A stretch of DNA of 64,000 nucleotides from UBA2330 sp049293015 (GCA_049293015.1 JBATSB010000141.1:1-64000); one strand, 5' to 3'; counted from the stretch's first letter, positions 27,970-37,538 are shown. Notes: generated by a model not told the origin, from the sequence alone. Made by a program: numbers and translations.

Positions 27970-28557
27970 AACAATTAGAAATTAGAAATTAGAAATTAGA
28001 AATTACGATTTAATTATAAAAGATCAGGTAAACAAAAAAGTGAATAACGATAATATTTTCAATTTAGTTGTAAAGAACTGCATTAATTGATCTCTGCTGA
28101 TTTCTAATAGTTTTTTATATATAAACAAATGAACAAGATTTAGAGACTGAAATTAAAAATTTTAGAATTCCGGTTTATTCAAAAAAAATTAAAACCTTTT
28201 AGAAGAAAAATCTTTCTGTTTCCAGATTAATCAAATTTTTCACATCCCAAATTATCCTTGAATTAAGTAAAAATTAAATTTAAATTCCTAAAAAATAATT
28301 TCTCAACTCCCCAAATTATCAATTTGAATCTGCAGTGTATAGCTTATTATTAAATATTCCCTATATTGAATTTTTCCACAGGCAATCAATCGTAACTAAA
28401 CTTTTTTTACTTTTAGACAGTGAAATTGCGGCTATTGAATATTTAGACTGGCTGGGATAATTCATAATTGATAACTCATATTTAAAAAATTTTATAACAT
28501 TAGAATTATTATCTTTGAATATTAATTAACAATTTATAAAATAAACCCTTACTCATT
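27970..28557. other. 588-bp gene-free A/T-rich gap
   Basis: It opens with four exact AATTAGA heptamers (27973-28000). The rest is A/T-rich with stop codons in all frames and no recognisable RNA or mobile element. TATCTTTG at 28510-28517 matches the Bacteroidota -7 box, about 40 bases before the next gene, but no TTG lies at the expected upstream distance, so a promoter there is tentative. Confidence 0.5.
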
Positions 28558-29913
28558 ATGAGAACTCATTTTACCATTCGTATTTTTGTTTTCTCAGTTA
28601 TAACAATTTCTACAATATTTATTCAGAGCTGCAGTGATGATATATCAGTAACTCCTGTATCGACTTTAAGTCCACTTACTAATACATATTCTTCAGTTAC
28701 TGCTTCAGCCTGGTTTAATCTGGAGCTAAATTTAATAAAACAGTCACCTTCTCTAGGCTTTTCACCTCCGGTTGCATCCAGAACTTTTGGATATACCGGA
28801 ATAGTATTATATGAATCCGTTGTATATGGAATGCCTGAATACCAGTCACTTGCCGGTCAGCTTAATGGTTTAAATTCTCTTCCGGTTATAAATCAGGGAA
28901 ATATATATCACTGGCCGACCTGTGCTAATGCAGCACTTGCAAACATTGTAAGGAAACTATTCAGCAATGCAACTTCAGCAAATTTAATAACCATAGATTC
29001 ACTCGAAGAAGCATTAAATATTCAGTATCAGACTGAAGTTTCTTCTGATGTCTTTGAACGTTCAAAGGAGTTTGGACTGGAGATCTCAAATACAATCTAT
29101 ACCTGGTCATTAAATGACGGAGGGAATGAAGGACAATTTCATAATACAGACCCTGGATATCAACCCCCATCAGGTCCTGGATTGTGGGAACCAACAGCTC
29201 CAAATTATTCACCGGCTGTTCAGCCTTACTGGGGAAATAACCGTCCATTTATTCCTGCAAACGTATATTCAAATCAGCCACCCACTCCCGTTACATATTC
29301 ATCCAGCGATACTTCGTTGTTTTATACACAAGCACTGGAAGTTTTTTCAACAAGCAATAAACTTACTTCAGATCAAAGAGAAATTGCACTTTTTTGGGCT
29401 GATGCAGGAGAAACTTATACACCGCCGGGACACTGGGTTGCAATTACAGAAATCTCTTTAAAAAAATTAAATTCAAAACTTGATGTATCAGCTATAGCAT
29501 ATGCAAAACTCGGCATAGCAGTTTCAGATGCATTTGTATCATGCTGGAAAACAAAGTTTCAGTTTAACCTTTTGAGACCGATCACATATATAAGAAACTT
29601 CATTAGTCCGGGCTGGACACCTCTTATTTCTACTCCCCCGTTTCCTGAATATACTTCCGGACATTCTTCGCAATCTGGTGCAGCTGCCCAGGTTTTATCA
29701 GATGTTTTTGGTTATAGTTTTTCTTTCATTGACAATTCACATCCAGAACTATCACTTGCACCACGGAATTTCAATTCATTTTTTGAAGCGGCAAACGAAG
29801 CAGCAATATCAAGGCTTTACGGAGGGATACATTACCGCGCAGCAAACGAAAGAGGTCTGCAGTGTGGTATTAATATTGGAAGAAATGTCAGTGCATTAAA
29901 CTTTTTGAGATAA
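28558..29913 (+). CDS. Vanadium-dependent haloperoxidase-like lipoprotein (PAP2 superfamily)
   Basis: 451 residues. The lipoprotein signal FIQSCSDD puts it outside the inner membrane. The C-terminal half carries the vanadate/phosphate-binding pattern of the PAP2/VHPO superfamily: KTKFQFNLLRPITYI (Lys and Arg), PPFPEYTSGHSSQSG (Ser-Gly-His, acid-base His) and RLYGGIHYRAANERG (Arg and vanadate-ligand His). Most Bacteroidota members are uncharacterised and could be phosphatases or haloperoxidases. It is a single gene between two gaps. The family call is firm; peroxidase versus phosphatase activity is unresolved. Confidence 0.85.
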   Translation: MRTHFTIRIFVFSVITISTIFIQSCSDDISVTPVSTLSPLTNTYSSVTASAWFNLELNLIKQSPSLGFSPPVASRTFGYTGIVLYESVVYGMPEYQSLAGQLNGLNSLPVINQGNIYHWPTCANAALANIVRKLFSNATSANLITIDSLEEALNIQYQTEVSSDVFERSKEFGLEISNTIYTWSLNDGGNEGQFHNTDPGYQPPSGPGLWEPTAPNYSPAVQPYWGNNRPFIPANVYSNQPPTPVTYSSSDTSLFYTQALEVFSTSNKLTSDQREIALFWADAGETYTPPGHWVAITEISLKKLNSKLDVSAIAYAKLGIAVSDAFVSCWKTKFQFNLLRPITYIRNFISPGWTPLISTPPFPEYTSGHSSQSGAAAQVLSDVFGYSFSFIDNSHPELSLAPRNFNSFFEAANEAAISRLYGGIHYRAANERGLQCGINIGRNVSALNFLR

Positions 29914-30163
29914 TAATTATATATTACACATGAATAAATGAAATTAAAAAATCACAATGATCAATTAATTCCGCTAACTTCGTGGTTCAGATAAGTTAAA
30001 TTTCCCTGCTTTCTGAAACATGGGTAAATTAGGGTATCGGTTTAATTGAAATTATAAATTTACAATTTTTAAAAAACTGCTGGAATAAAACAATGATACT
30101 ACACTTTCGAAAAATGTTTCTGCTCATTTCTTCAGTAATGAGTAAATATAACTTTCCCGCTAA

Positions 30164-30853
30164 TTAATTCTTTGGATTCAAAGGTCTGATCTCAATTTCA
30201 TTGATAAGTGCTCTGTCAGGAAGATTCACGGATAGCAGACATGTTTCAGCTACATCATCCGGTGAAAGTAAAGTTTCTCTATTGGCAGTTAATCCTGCAC
30301 TTGGATGATCGAAGAAATTTGTATCAACAGATCCGGGACAAATGGTTACTACTCTAATGTTATCTTTTCTGACCTCTGCCATCAGTGATCTGGATAATCC
30401 CATCACAGCGTGTTTTGTTGCGCTATAAATGGAAGCAGTTGCTACTCCGTTCTTACCGCCGATTGATGAAATATTGATTATAGTACCGGATTTTTTCTTT
30501 AACATTTCTTTTACACCGAACCTGTTGCACAGATACAGACCTTTTACATTCACAGCAAACATCTCATCAAAATCCTTAGTTGTCGTATCGGCAAGATTGG
30601 CAAACCTTCCGAATCCAGAATTACAGATCAGTACATCTATCTTTTTGAATTTTTTAATAACAGTTTGAAATAATTTTTTAATATCAGCTTCTTTAGACAC
30701 ATCTGTTTTTATAAAATGAAAATCAGTGTTTTTTATTGATTTTGGATTTGTACGGGATGCGTTAATGACGATATAATTATTTTTCAGAAAGATCTCTGCG
30801 CAGGAAAGTCCGATACCTTTTGATGCACCTGTGATTACAACTGTTTTTTTCAT
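30164..30853 (-). CDS. Short-chain dehydrogenase/reductase
   Basis: 229 residues. Rossmann motif TGASKGIG (8-15), NSG in place of NAG (about 78-80), the active Ser129/130 of NISSIGG, and YxxxK as Tyr143-Lys147. The classical SDR fold and size point to an NAD(P)(H)-dependent oxidoreductase; the substrate is not determinable. The Arg34 region (NASRT) hints at NADP preference. Single gene, ATG start. It is divergent from nothing nearby; the next gene on the same strand is the RAYT, about 170 bases upstream. Confidence 0.9.
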   Translation of the reverse strand: MKKTVVITGASKGIGLSCAEIFLKNNYIVINASRTNPKSIKNTDFHFIKTDVSKEADIKKLFQTVIKKFKKIDVLICNSGFGRFANLADTTTKDFDEMFAVNVKGLYLCNRFGVKEMLKKKSGTIINISSIGGKNGVATASIYSATKHAVMGLSRSLMAEVRKDNIRVVTICPGSVDTNFFDHPSAGLTANRETLLSPDDVAETCLLSVNLPDRALINEIEIRPLNPKN

Positions 30854-31011
30854 AAGTGAAAGTATTTTGATTTGATTTACTAAATATAGACAAACTATGA
30901 TTAGGAGATCAGAAATAAAATGTTGAAAGTAATATTTTACGAATGACTAAATTTCCACGTGGGATTGATGATTCATACTTTTTTTTAAAAAATCAGATGG
31001 TTAGAAGAGAG

Positions 31012-31038
31012 GTTTGACGGATTTAAAATCCGTCAAAC
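31012..31038. repeat. REP-like palindrome overlapping the RAYT stop codon
   Basis: GTTTGACGGATT and AATCCGTCAAAC form perfect 12-base arms with TAA between. The minus-strand stop codon of the RAYT gene (31023-31025) lies inside the palindrome, so its last residues are encoded by the repeat. Confidence 0.85.
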
Positions 31039-31661
31039 GGCTTAAAGTATTTATTATAACTCCATTTCCAGTCAAAAGCATTTTTAACCAAACCTGCTTT
31101 CACGGGATCATTTAGAATGTATTTCATAATTCTTAATAATTCGATCTCATCTCTTACTATATGATCATAACTTTCCTCTTCCCAGAATGTACCTGATTTA
31201 TTTAGTACTATGTTGGATTGCCTGGAGGTGTGTCTTTTCAATGACTGCATAATTCTGTAAAATGGTTTTAATAATTTCCCAATTTTAATAAGAATGTGAA
31301 AATGGTTTGGCATTATACAAAAACTTATCATATCAAAAACCCTCCCATTTAGAAATCTGAATGAATCGGATACAATTTTTGCAATTCTTTCATCTGATAA
31401 ATAATTAACCTGACTTAATGAACGGTTTAAACAGTCATCGTAATATCCAAAATATTTTTTCAGCAGATTATATCTTTCTTCTTTATATTTTTCTTTTGTA
31501 TATAGTTTCTTTAGCAAATTTTCATCTTTTCTAAAATTATTCCTTAGTTCGGTAAGTTTAAAAGCCGGAATAGAATCAATCAATCTCGAAGTCACAAAAT
31601 AATATTCGTTATCAAGCTGAAAATGCGGATAGATCCTCCTGTAAAATTCTTTAATTTCCAT
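31023..31661 (-). CDS. REP-associated tyrosine transposase (RAYT, IS200-like Y1)
   Basis: 212 residues from the ATG at 31661 (an in-frame ATG five codons earlier is less likely). Y1-transposase features are the HUH pair in CIMPNHFHILIKIG (His120, His122), a candidate catalytic Tyr165 in EEESYDHIVRDE, and the RAYT hallmark MKYILNDPVKAGLV. RAYTs are single-copy domesticated relatives of IS200/IS605 TnpA that act on REP palindromes. No tnpB is adjacent and no IS ends are seen. Palindromes lie on both sides: one overlaps the stop (31012-31038) and two lie upstream (31760-31785 and 31783-31807), as expected for a RAYT with its own substrates. Confidence 0.9.
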   Translation of the reverse strand: MEIKEFYRRIYPHFQLDNEYYFVTSRLIDSIPAFKLTELRNNFRKDENLLKKLYTKEKYKEERYNLLKKYFGYYDDCLNRSLSQVNYLSDERIAKIVSDSFRFLNGRVFDMISFCIMPNHFHILIKIGKLLKPFYRIMQSLKRHTSRQSNIVLNKSGTFWEEESYDHIVRDEIELLRIMKYILNDPVKAGLVKNAFDWKWSYNKYFKPFDGF

Positions 31662-31759
31662 AAGACATAAAATCATTTAAATTATTCATAAACCTACATC
31701 AAAATAGAGGTTTTATAATTACACTTCAAATTGTAATTTTTGTAGTTTGTGAAAATTGA

Positions 31760-31807
31760 ATACACCGGTTTTAATTTCGGTGTATGGCGGAATTAAATTC
31801 CGCCATA
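31760..31807. repeat. Two adjoining palindromes upstream of the RAYT gene
   Basis: ATACACCG and CGGTGTAT (31760-31767, 31778-31785) flank GTTTTAATTT. Sharing its last bases, TATGGCGGAAT and ATTCCGCCATA (31783-31793, 31797-31807) flank TAA. All have a GC-containing stem and a TTAA/TAA centre, like the palindrome at the gene's other end. Confidence 0.8.
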
Positions 31808-31876
31808 CAATTTACCTCCATAAATTAATTTACTCTCTTACCAAATTTTCTTATCTTAACTTCCCAAATAAAACTA

Positions 31877-34114
31877 ATGTATCTTAATCTTAATATTTTA
31901 AATCCCGAACAGCGCAAAGCCGTCGAGGAGATCGAAGGTCCCAGCATGATAATTGCCGGCGCCGGCAGCGGTAAAACAAGAGTACTTACTTTCAAGATCG
32001 CATACCTGCTCGAATCAGGTGTCAGCCCTTTTGAAATTCTCTCACTTACTTTTACCAATAAAGCTGCTGCTGAAATGAAAGATAGAATCTCCAAACTGGT
32101 AGCCACTTCTTTTGATAAGATATGGATGGGGACGTTTCATTCTATCTTCGCGAGACTACTTAGGATCGAAGCAGACTATCTTGGATTTAACAGGAATTTT
32201 TCAATCTATGATACTGACGATTCGGCAAGTCTTATAAAACAGATCATGATCAATTTATCTCAGCCGACCGATAACCCGACTCCAAAAGCTGTGCATAACT
32301 TTATCAGCAATCTTAAAAATAAAATGATTCTGCCAAAAGAATTTTCCACCATGGCAAAGTCTACTTATGAAAAAAAGATCGAAATCATATATGAAGATTA
32401 TCAGAAAGCTTTATTTAAAAATAACGCAATGGATTTTGATGATCTGCTATTGAAGCCGATCGAACTATTCAAAAGATATCCGGAAATTCTTGAAAAATAT
32501 CAGGAGAGATTTAAATTTATTCTCGTCGATGAATATCAGGATACCAACAAAGCACAGTACACTATAATTAAACTTCTCGCGGACAAATATAAAAACCTTT
32601 CCATAGTCGGTGATGATGCGCAGTCTATTTATAAATGGAGAGGTGCCGAGATACAAAATATATTTGACTTTCAGGATGACTTTAAGGAAAGTAAAATATT
32701 TAAGCTTGAACAGAATTACCGTTCATCTCAGAATATTCTCACACTTGCAGGAAATGTAATTAAGAATAACAAAAAGCAAATGGAGAAAGAGCTTTGGACG
32801 GAAAATGATGAGGGTGAAAAAATTCATGTTATAGAATCTATGACTGACCGTGATGAAGCAGTCAGGATCTGCAGAAATATCTATGATGAGATGCAGAGAA
32901 AAAAAATTAACTTCAAAGATTTCGTGATACTTTACAGAACCAACGTGCAGTCTCGTACTATCGAAGATGCTCTCAGAAATAATAACATTCCATATCTAAT
33001 CATCGGCGGTGTGAGATTTTATCAGAGAAAAGAGATCAAGGATATACTGGCATTTTTAAAAATCATCGTGAACCCGCAGGATAATGAATCTCTTACAAGA
33101 GTATTAGGATTGAGAGCAGGTATCGGAAAGACAACCATTGATAAATTAATTGCCAAAGCTGAGATAGAAGGAATTCAGATATTTGATGTACTTAAAAAGA
33201 TTGCCGGTGAAAAAGACTTGAGTTCGAAAGTAAAAAACCTGCTTGTCGAAATTACAAATTATGTTTATAAATATCAGTATCTGCAAGAGGAAGTTCCATT
33301 AACAGAACTCGTAAGCAGCGTTGTCGATGAGATCGGAATACTGAGGGCTTTGAGACTTGAAAATACTGTCGAGTCGGAAGAGCGGATCGGGAATATACAG
33401 GAATTACTTTCGGCTGTTGCGGAATTCCGTGATACTGATGATGAACCGACACTTGAATTGTTCCTGCAGAAAGTATCTCTTGTAGCAGATATTGACAATC
33501 TTGATAATCAAAAAAATGCCGTTACTCTGATGACGATTCATTCCGCTAAAGGTCTGGAATTTCCTGTAGTATTTATCACCGGATTAGAAGAAGGTTTGTT
33601 CCCTGTCAGCGGTGCGACTATGTACGAGGATGAACTCGAAGAAGAGCGACGGCTGTTTTATGTTGCTATTACAAGGGCTGAGTCAAAGCTTTATATTTCT
33701 TTTGCAAATCAAAGATACAGATTCGGTACTCCTTCTTTTCAGATGAAGTCGAGATTTCTTAAAGAGATTCCTGAAGATATTTTTAACAGCATCATTATAT
33801 TCGAAAATTTAAAATTAAAGACCGGTTACAGATCAGGTAGTGAAAAGAAATCTGTTTCAGGTTCAGCTCCTTCTGTAAAATTCAATCCAACTCCAAAGAA
33901 AAAAAATTCTTCGCTTAATGTAGAAGATGAGTTCAATGATAAATTTCCTGACATTAAAAAAGGAGTCACAGTCACGCACAATACATTTGGTAAGGGCACT
34001 GTACTAAATACTGTCGGAAAAGGAATTGATAAAAAAGCTGAAATTTATTTCGATGATGTCGGATTAAAAAAGATCATGCTGAAATATGCAAAGATGACTG
34101 TAGAAGACAGCTAA
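31877..34114 (+). CDS. pcrA: UvrD/PcrA-type superfamily 1 DNA helicase
   Basis: 745 residues, the usual PcrA size. Q motif LNPEQRKAVEEIEGP, Walker A IIAGAGSGKTRV (27-34 core), motif Ia LSLTFTNKAAAEMKDRI, Walker B ILVDEYQDTNKAQY, motif III VGDDAQSIYKWRGA, motif IV LEQNYRSSQNIL, motif V VTLMTIHSAKGLEFPVVF, and motif VI EERRLFYVAITRAES. The C terminus has the small Tudor-like domain (GVTVTHNTFGKGTVL) that in PcrA binds RNA polymerase. It is a 3'-5' helicase in repair and transcription-replication conflict. Single gene; a heptamer tract begins right after its stop. Confidence 0.95.
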   Translation: MYLNLNILNPEQRKAVEEIEGPSMIIAGAGSGKTRVLTFKIAYLLESGVSPFEILSLTFTNKAAAEMKDRISKLVATSFDKIWMGTFHSIFARLLRIEADYLGFNRNFSIYDTDDSASLIKQIMINLSQPTDNPTPKAVHNFISNLKNKMILPKEFSTMAKSTYEKKIEIIYEDYQKALFKNNAMDFDDLLLKPIELFKRYPEILEKYQERFKFILVDEYQDTNKAQYTIIKLLADKYKNLSIVGDDAQSIYKWRGAEIQNIFDFQDDFKESKIFKLEQNYRSSQNILTLAGNVIKNNKKQMEKELWTENDEGEKIHVIESMTDRDEAVRICRNIYDEMQRKKINFKDFVILYRTNVQSRTIEDALRNNNIPYLIIGGVRFYQRKEIKDILAFLKIIVNPQDNESLTRVLGLRAGIGKTTIDKLIAKAEIEGIQIFDVLKKIAGEKDLSSKVKNLLVEITNYVYKYQYLQEEVPLTELVSSVVDEIGILRALRLENTVESEERIGNIQELLSAVAEFRDTDDEPTLELFLQKVSLVADIDNLDNQKNAVTLMTIHSAKGLEFPVVFITGLEEGLFPVSGATMYEDELEEERRLFYVAITRAESKLYISFANQRYRFGTPSFQMKSRFLKEIPEDIFNSIIIFENLKLKTGYRSGSEKKSVSGSAPSVKFNPTPKKKNSSLNVEDEFNDKFPDIKKGVTVTHNTFGKGTVLNTVGKGIDKKAEIYFDDVGLKKIMLKYAKMTVEDS

Positions 34115-34119
34115 TTTTT

Positions 34120-34292
34120 AATGTTCAATGTTCAATGTTCAATGTTCAATGTTTAATGTTTAATGTTTAATGTTTAATGTTTAATGTTTAATGTTAATTT
34201 CTAATTTCTAATAGCTAATTTTTAATTTCTAATAGCTAATTTTTAATGTTCAATGTTAATTTCTAATTTTTAATTTCTAATTTCTAATTTAT
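34120..34292. repeat. Long heptanucleotide tandem tract
   Basis: Four AATGTTC units (34120-34147) are followed by five AATGTTT units (34148-34182), then mixed AATTTCT / AATAGCT / AATTTTT units to about 34292. Every unit is seven bases. It fills the whole gap between pcrA and the EVE gene, leaving no room for a conventional promoter beyond the repeat itself. Confidence 0.9.
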
Positions 34293-34297
34293 ATAAA

Positions 34298-34708
34298 ATG
34301 AACTACTGGTTATTAAAGACTGAACCTGATAATTATTCTTATGACGATCTTGTCAAAGATAAGAAAACCGTCTGGGACGGAGTCGCCAATAATGCTGCGC
34401 TGATCTGTATAAGAAATACAAGAAAGGGCGACAAGGCTTTCATATACCACACCGGTGCTGAAAGGCAGATAGTTGGAATTGCTGAAATAATTTCCGATCC
34501 TTATCCAGATCCAAAAGCAGATAATCCGAAACTTGCAGTCTTCGATATCAAACCTCTAAAAAAATTAAACACTCCTGTAACTCTCGCACAGATCAAAGCA
34601 ATTAAAAAATATCTGGAATTTCCGCTTGTCAAAGAAGGAAGAAAATCAGTTGTCGAAGTTCCAAAAGAATATTGGGACGACTTTTTAAAAATGAGTGGAT
34701 CGAAATAA
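34298..34708 (+). CDS. EVE domain protein (modified-base-binding fold)
   Basis: 136 residues, a stand-alone EVE/PUA-like domain: NYWLLKTEPDNYSYDDL, then TVWDGVANNAALICIRN, KGDKAFIYHTGAERQIVGIA and KEYWDDFLKMSG. EVE domains bind modified DNA bases such as 5-methyl- or 5-hydroxymethyl-cytosine, or modified RNA. Stand-alone EVE proteins are common and not by themselves a defence marker; no restriction partners are adjacent. The ATG lies at the end of the heptamer tract. Confidence 0.92.
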   Translation: MNYWLLKTEPDNYSYDDLVKDKKTVWDGVANNAALICIRNTRKGDKAFIYHTGAERQIVGIAEIISDPYPDPKADNPKLAVFDIKPLKKLNTPVTLAQIKAIKKYLEFPLVKEGRKSVVEVPKEYWDDFLKMSGSK

Positions 34709-34827
34709 ACCGGTTTCATTGACCATAAGGATTTATTGCTTTGTCATAAATAAATAAACTTCTTTTTTCCCGTGTATATTTTAAATTACTGTCATATTAA
34801 TATTTAAAAAGTAATAAATAATCTGTT

Positions 34828-35298
34828 ATGAAAAAAACAATATTTACAATATTCTTTTTATCAATAATATTTTCCGCAGAATATTCCTATTCCCAGTTAA
34901 CTAAGGCAACTATCGGAGTGGACGGTTTTACATGCTCTTTATGTGCAAAGGGTGTCGAGGGACAGTTTGAATCTCTCGATTTTGTAAAATCTGTAAAAGC
35001 TGATCTTAAAAATACTTTATTCGTTTTGACTTTTAAAAGTAAGCCTGCTATTAATATTAAAGATCTCAATAGCGCTGTTACTGACGGAGGATTTTCAGTC
35101 CGAAATATCAGCATCGTAGCAAAAGGTACTATTAAAGGTAACAGTACATCTGGTTACTGGTTGTCTGCTTCGAATATTCCGGAAATTAAACTCAAAGATG
35201 TTGAAGGCAGTTTTACAGACGGAGATAAAATTTCTATAGAAGGAGTTGTAAATCCTAAAGACATTTCTATTTCTGTGACTTCGATCAAAAAACTTTGA
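34828..35298 (+). CDS. Exported heavy-metal-associated (HMA) domain protein
   Basis: 156 residues. The signal peptide (about 1-23, ending SYSQ) precedes an HMA fold with GFTCSLCAKGVE (Cys36, Cys39), the CxxC metal site of copper chaperones and mercury-binding MerP-like proteins. The C-terminal 70 residues form a separate beta-rich part (EIKLKDVEGSFTDGDKISIEGVV). A periplasmic metal-binding role is likely; Cu(I) is the usual ligand. A TPR protein gene follows about 115 bases later, possibly in the same unit. Confidence 0.85.
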   Translation: MKKTIFTIFFLSIIFSAEYSYSQLTKATIGVDGFTCSLCAKGVEGQFESLDFVKSVKADLKNTLFVLTFKSKPAINIKDLNSAVTDGGFSVRNISIVAKGTIKGNSTSGYWLSASNIPEIKLKDVEGSFTDGDKISIEGVVNPKDISISVTSIKKL

Positions 35299-35414
35299 TC
35301 CGTAAGATTCATGATCTCGTAATTAGCTGCAACTGTTAATCTTCTTTTAATATTGAATTCTATTTTAATTTCAAATAATCTAAAAATTATTTTTCAAAAC
35401 TTAATAAAAATATT

Positions 35415-37079
35415 ATGAATGCGAAAATTATTTTTTCAGTTCTGATATTATTTTTTCTATCCGGAAATTTGTATCCGCAAATGGATCACCAGATGTCCGG
35501 TAATAAAAAAGTTAAAAAAGATAAGAACCCCGCTGTCATTATCCCCGGTCTCGGGAATTATCATCACAAAGTTACTACTGACAATAAAAAAGCTCAGCAG
35601 TTTTTCGATCAGGGATTAATTCTCGTTTATGGATTCAATCATCAGGAAGCCGTCAGGTCTTTTAAAATGGCTGCAAAACTTGATCCCGATATGGCAATGG
35701 CTTACTGGGGAATTGCTTACGCTCTCGGTCCAAATATTAATTTACCGGCAGACAGTTTACAAAGAAAGCAGGCATATAATGCCGTGAGAAAAGCATTGAA
35801 GCTTTCAAAAAATTCAACCAAAAAGGAAAAAGATTATATCTATGCGCTTTCAAAAAGATATGCCAAAGACGTAAATAAAACTGAGCAGTCTGTAAAAGAT
35901 AAAGAGTTTAGCTATGCAATGAAAGAAGTCATGTCAAAATATCCCGATGACCTTGACGCAGCGACTATTTATGCGGAAAGTCTTATGAATCTGAAGCCCT
36001 GGCAGTACTGGAATTCAGACGGCACACCTGCAGACGGTACTGAAGAAATTATTCTTGTCCTTGAAAACGTGATCAAAAAAGATCCGAAACATCCGGGAGC
36101 AAATCATTATTACATTCATGCTGTGGAAGCTTCAAATGATCCGGGACGCGCTCTTGCAAGTGCTGAAATTCTGAAAGACCTTGTACCATCAGCAGGTCAT
36201 CTTGTTCATATGCCTGCGCATATTCTTTTCAGAGTCGGTGACTATGAAGGTGCATCTATAGCAAATATAAATGCTGTAAATTCCGATGAGGCATATATCA
36301 AAAAATATAAACCTGAAGGTATCTATCCTGTAATGTATTACAATCACAATATAAATTTTCTTTCAGTCTCGAGAATGATGGAAGGAAATTATACCGAAGC
36401 TATAAGCGCTGCAATTAAAATTGCTGATAATGTGAGACCTTATCTTAAAGAGATGCCGATGCTTGAGGGCTTTTATGCAAATCCGCTTTTGATAAATATT
36501 TCTTTTGCAAAATGGGATGATATAATCAATACGCCTGTTCCTGACACATCAATGAATTTGTATTCTGCGATCTATTACTTTAGTAAAGCATTAGCTTTTT
36601 CTGCGAATGATAATTCGGATCAGACACGATACTGCCTTAATGAGTTTCTGAATTTCAAATCAAAAATTTCTGAAAATGCTCTGATTGGTCTGACTCCGGC
36701 TTCACTTATCCTTAGTATGATGCAGGATATTATATTTGCCAATGTCGCTCTGAATGAAGACAGAATTGATAATGCTTTAAAACTTTTTGAAGATGCCGTT
36801 GCAAAAGAAGATAAAATAAATTACGATGAACCGCCTGATTATTATCCGAGTGTCAGACTTATGCTCGGTGCAGCTCTTTATCAGAATGAAGAGTTTGAAC
36901 TTGCTGAAAATGTATTCCGCGAAGATTTAAAAAAGTATCCTAATAATGGAAGAGGACTTTTTGGATTAAAAGAATCTCTGTTGGTTCAGGAAAAAGTCAC
37001 TGAAGCAGAAGAAGTAGAGAAGGAATTTCTGAAGGCATGGAAAAATGCAGATGTTCAGCTAAGTATGACAGATCAGTAA
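35415..37079 (+). CDS. Exported tetratricopeptide-repeat protein
   Basis: 554 residues. A signal peptide (about 1-22) leads to a conserved module: NYHHKVTTDNKKAQQFFDQG, FNHQEAVRSFKMAAKLDPDM, AYWGIAYALGPNINLP, NHYYIHAVEAS and AGHLVHMPAHILFRVGDYE, then further TPR-like helices to the end. This His-rich TPR family is widespread in exported proteins of Bacteroidota and Acidobacteria and has no assigned function. It follows the HMA gene; a metal link is conceivable given the conserved histidines but unproven. Six bases separate it from the GNAT gene, so they are probably co-transcribed. Confidence 0.8.
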   Translation: MNAKIIFSVLILFFLSGNLYPQMDHQMSGNKKVKKDKNPAVIIPGLGNYHHKVTTDNKKAQQFFDQGLILVYGFNHQEAVRSFKMAAKLDPDMAMAYWGIAYALGPNINLPADSLQRKQAYNAVRKALKLSKNSTKKEKDYIYALSKRYAKDVNKTEQSVKDKEFSYAMKEVMSKYPDDLDAATIYAESLMNLKPWQYWNSDGTPADGTEEIILVLENVIKKDPKHPGANHYYIHAVEASNDPGRALASAEILKDLVPSAGHLVHMPAHILFRVGDYEGASIANINAVNSDEAYIKKYKPEGIYPVMYYNHNINFLSVSRMMEGNYTEAISAAIKIADNVRPYLKEMPMLEGFYANPLLINISFAKWDDIINTPVPDTSMNLYSAIYYFSKALAFSANDNSDQTRYCLNEFLNFKSKISENALIGLTPASLILSMMQDIIFANVALNEDRIDNALKLFEDAVAKEDKINYDEPPDYYPSVRLMLGAALYQNEEFELAENVFREDLKKYPNNGRGLFGLKESLLVQEKVTEAEEVEKEFLKAWKNADVQLSMTDQ

Positions 37080-37085
37080 AATTTT

Positions 37086-37532
37086 ATGAATGTAGAAATA
37101 AAAAAAATCACCGCTGCCGAAACAAGAAATCTGAGACAGCTCATCTTAAGACCTCATCAGAATGCTGACGAACTTGTTTATGAAGACGATGACCATTCTG
37201 ACTCTCTTCATCTGGGAGCATATATAGTTGATGAACTTTGCGGAATTGCTTCTTTATATAAACACACATTAAAGGATAATACCGAAAAAGAAACATGGCG
37301 ACTCAGAGGAATGGCAACTTTAGAAAAATACAGAGGAAAAGGACTTGGAATAATTCTCATGAATGAATGTATTTCTCATGTTAAAGAAAAAAATGGTGCA
37401 ATATTCTGGTGTAATGCCCGCACTACTGCTGAAGGTTTTTATGAAAAATTCGGAATGAAAAGAAACGGCGGTGTATTTACTCCTGAAGGACTTGGTGAGC
37501 ATATTGTTATGTTAATGAATATTAAAAAATAA
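37086..37532 (+). CDS. GNAT family N-acetyltransferase
   Basis: 148 residues. The acetyl-CoA loop is visible in WRLRGMATLEKYRGKGLGIILMNECI (R/QxxGxG/A as RGKGLG), followed by WCNARTTAEGFYEKFGMKRNG, typical of the GNAT C-terminal beta-bulge. The substrate is unknown (an amine on a protein or metabolite). Cytoplasmic, tightly spaced in a row TPR-GNAT-alpha/beta hydrolase, with about six bases on each side. Confidence 0.87.
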   Translation: MNVEIKKITAAETRNLRQLILRPHQNADELVYEDDDHSDSLHLGAYIVDELCGIASLYKHTLKDNTEKETWRLRGMATLEKYRGKGLGIILMNECISHVKEKNGAIFWCNARTTAEGFYEKFGMKRNGGVFTPEGLGEHIVMLMNIKK

Positions 37533-37538
37533 ATTTAA

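Noticed and set aside
29114..29461. 115-codon + strand ORF inside the haloperoxidase-like gene
   Set aside because: Alternate-frame shadow of a conserved gene; no independent motif.
31023..31661. Complete IS200/IS605 insertion sequence
   Set aside because: No tnpB, no subterminal hairpin ends in IS200 layout, and the protein has RAYT hallmarks, so it is called a RAYT instead.
34120..34292. Possible CRISPR or centromere-like iterons
   Set aside because: The units are seven bases with no spacers, and no rep or par gene is near; it fits a simple tandem tract.
34298..34708. EVE protein as part of a defence island
   Set aside because: It is a stand-alone EVE with no restriction, methylase or other defence gene around it.
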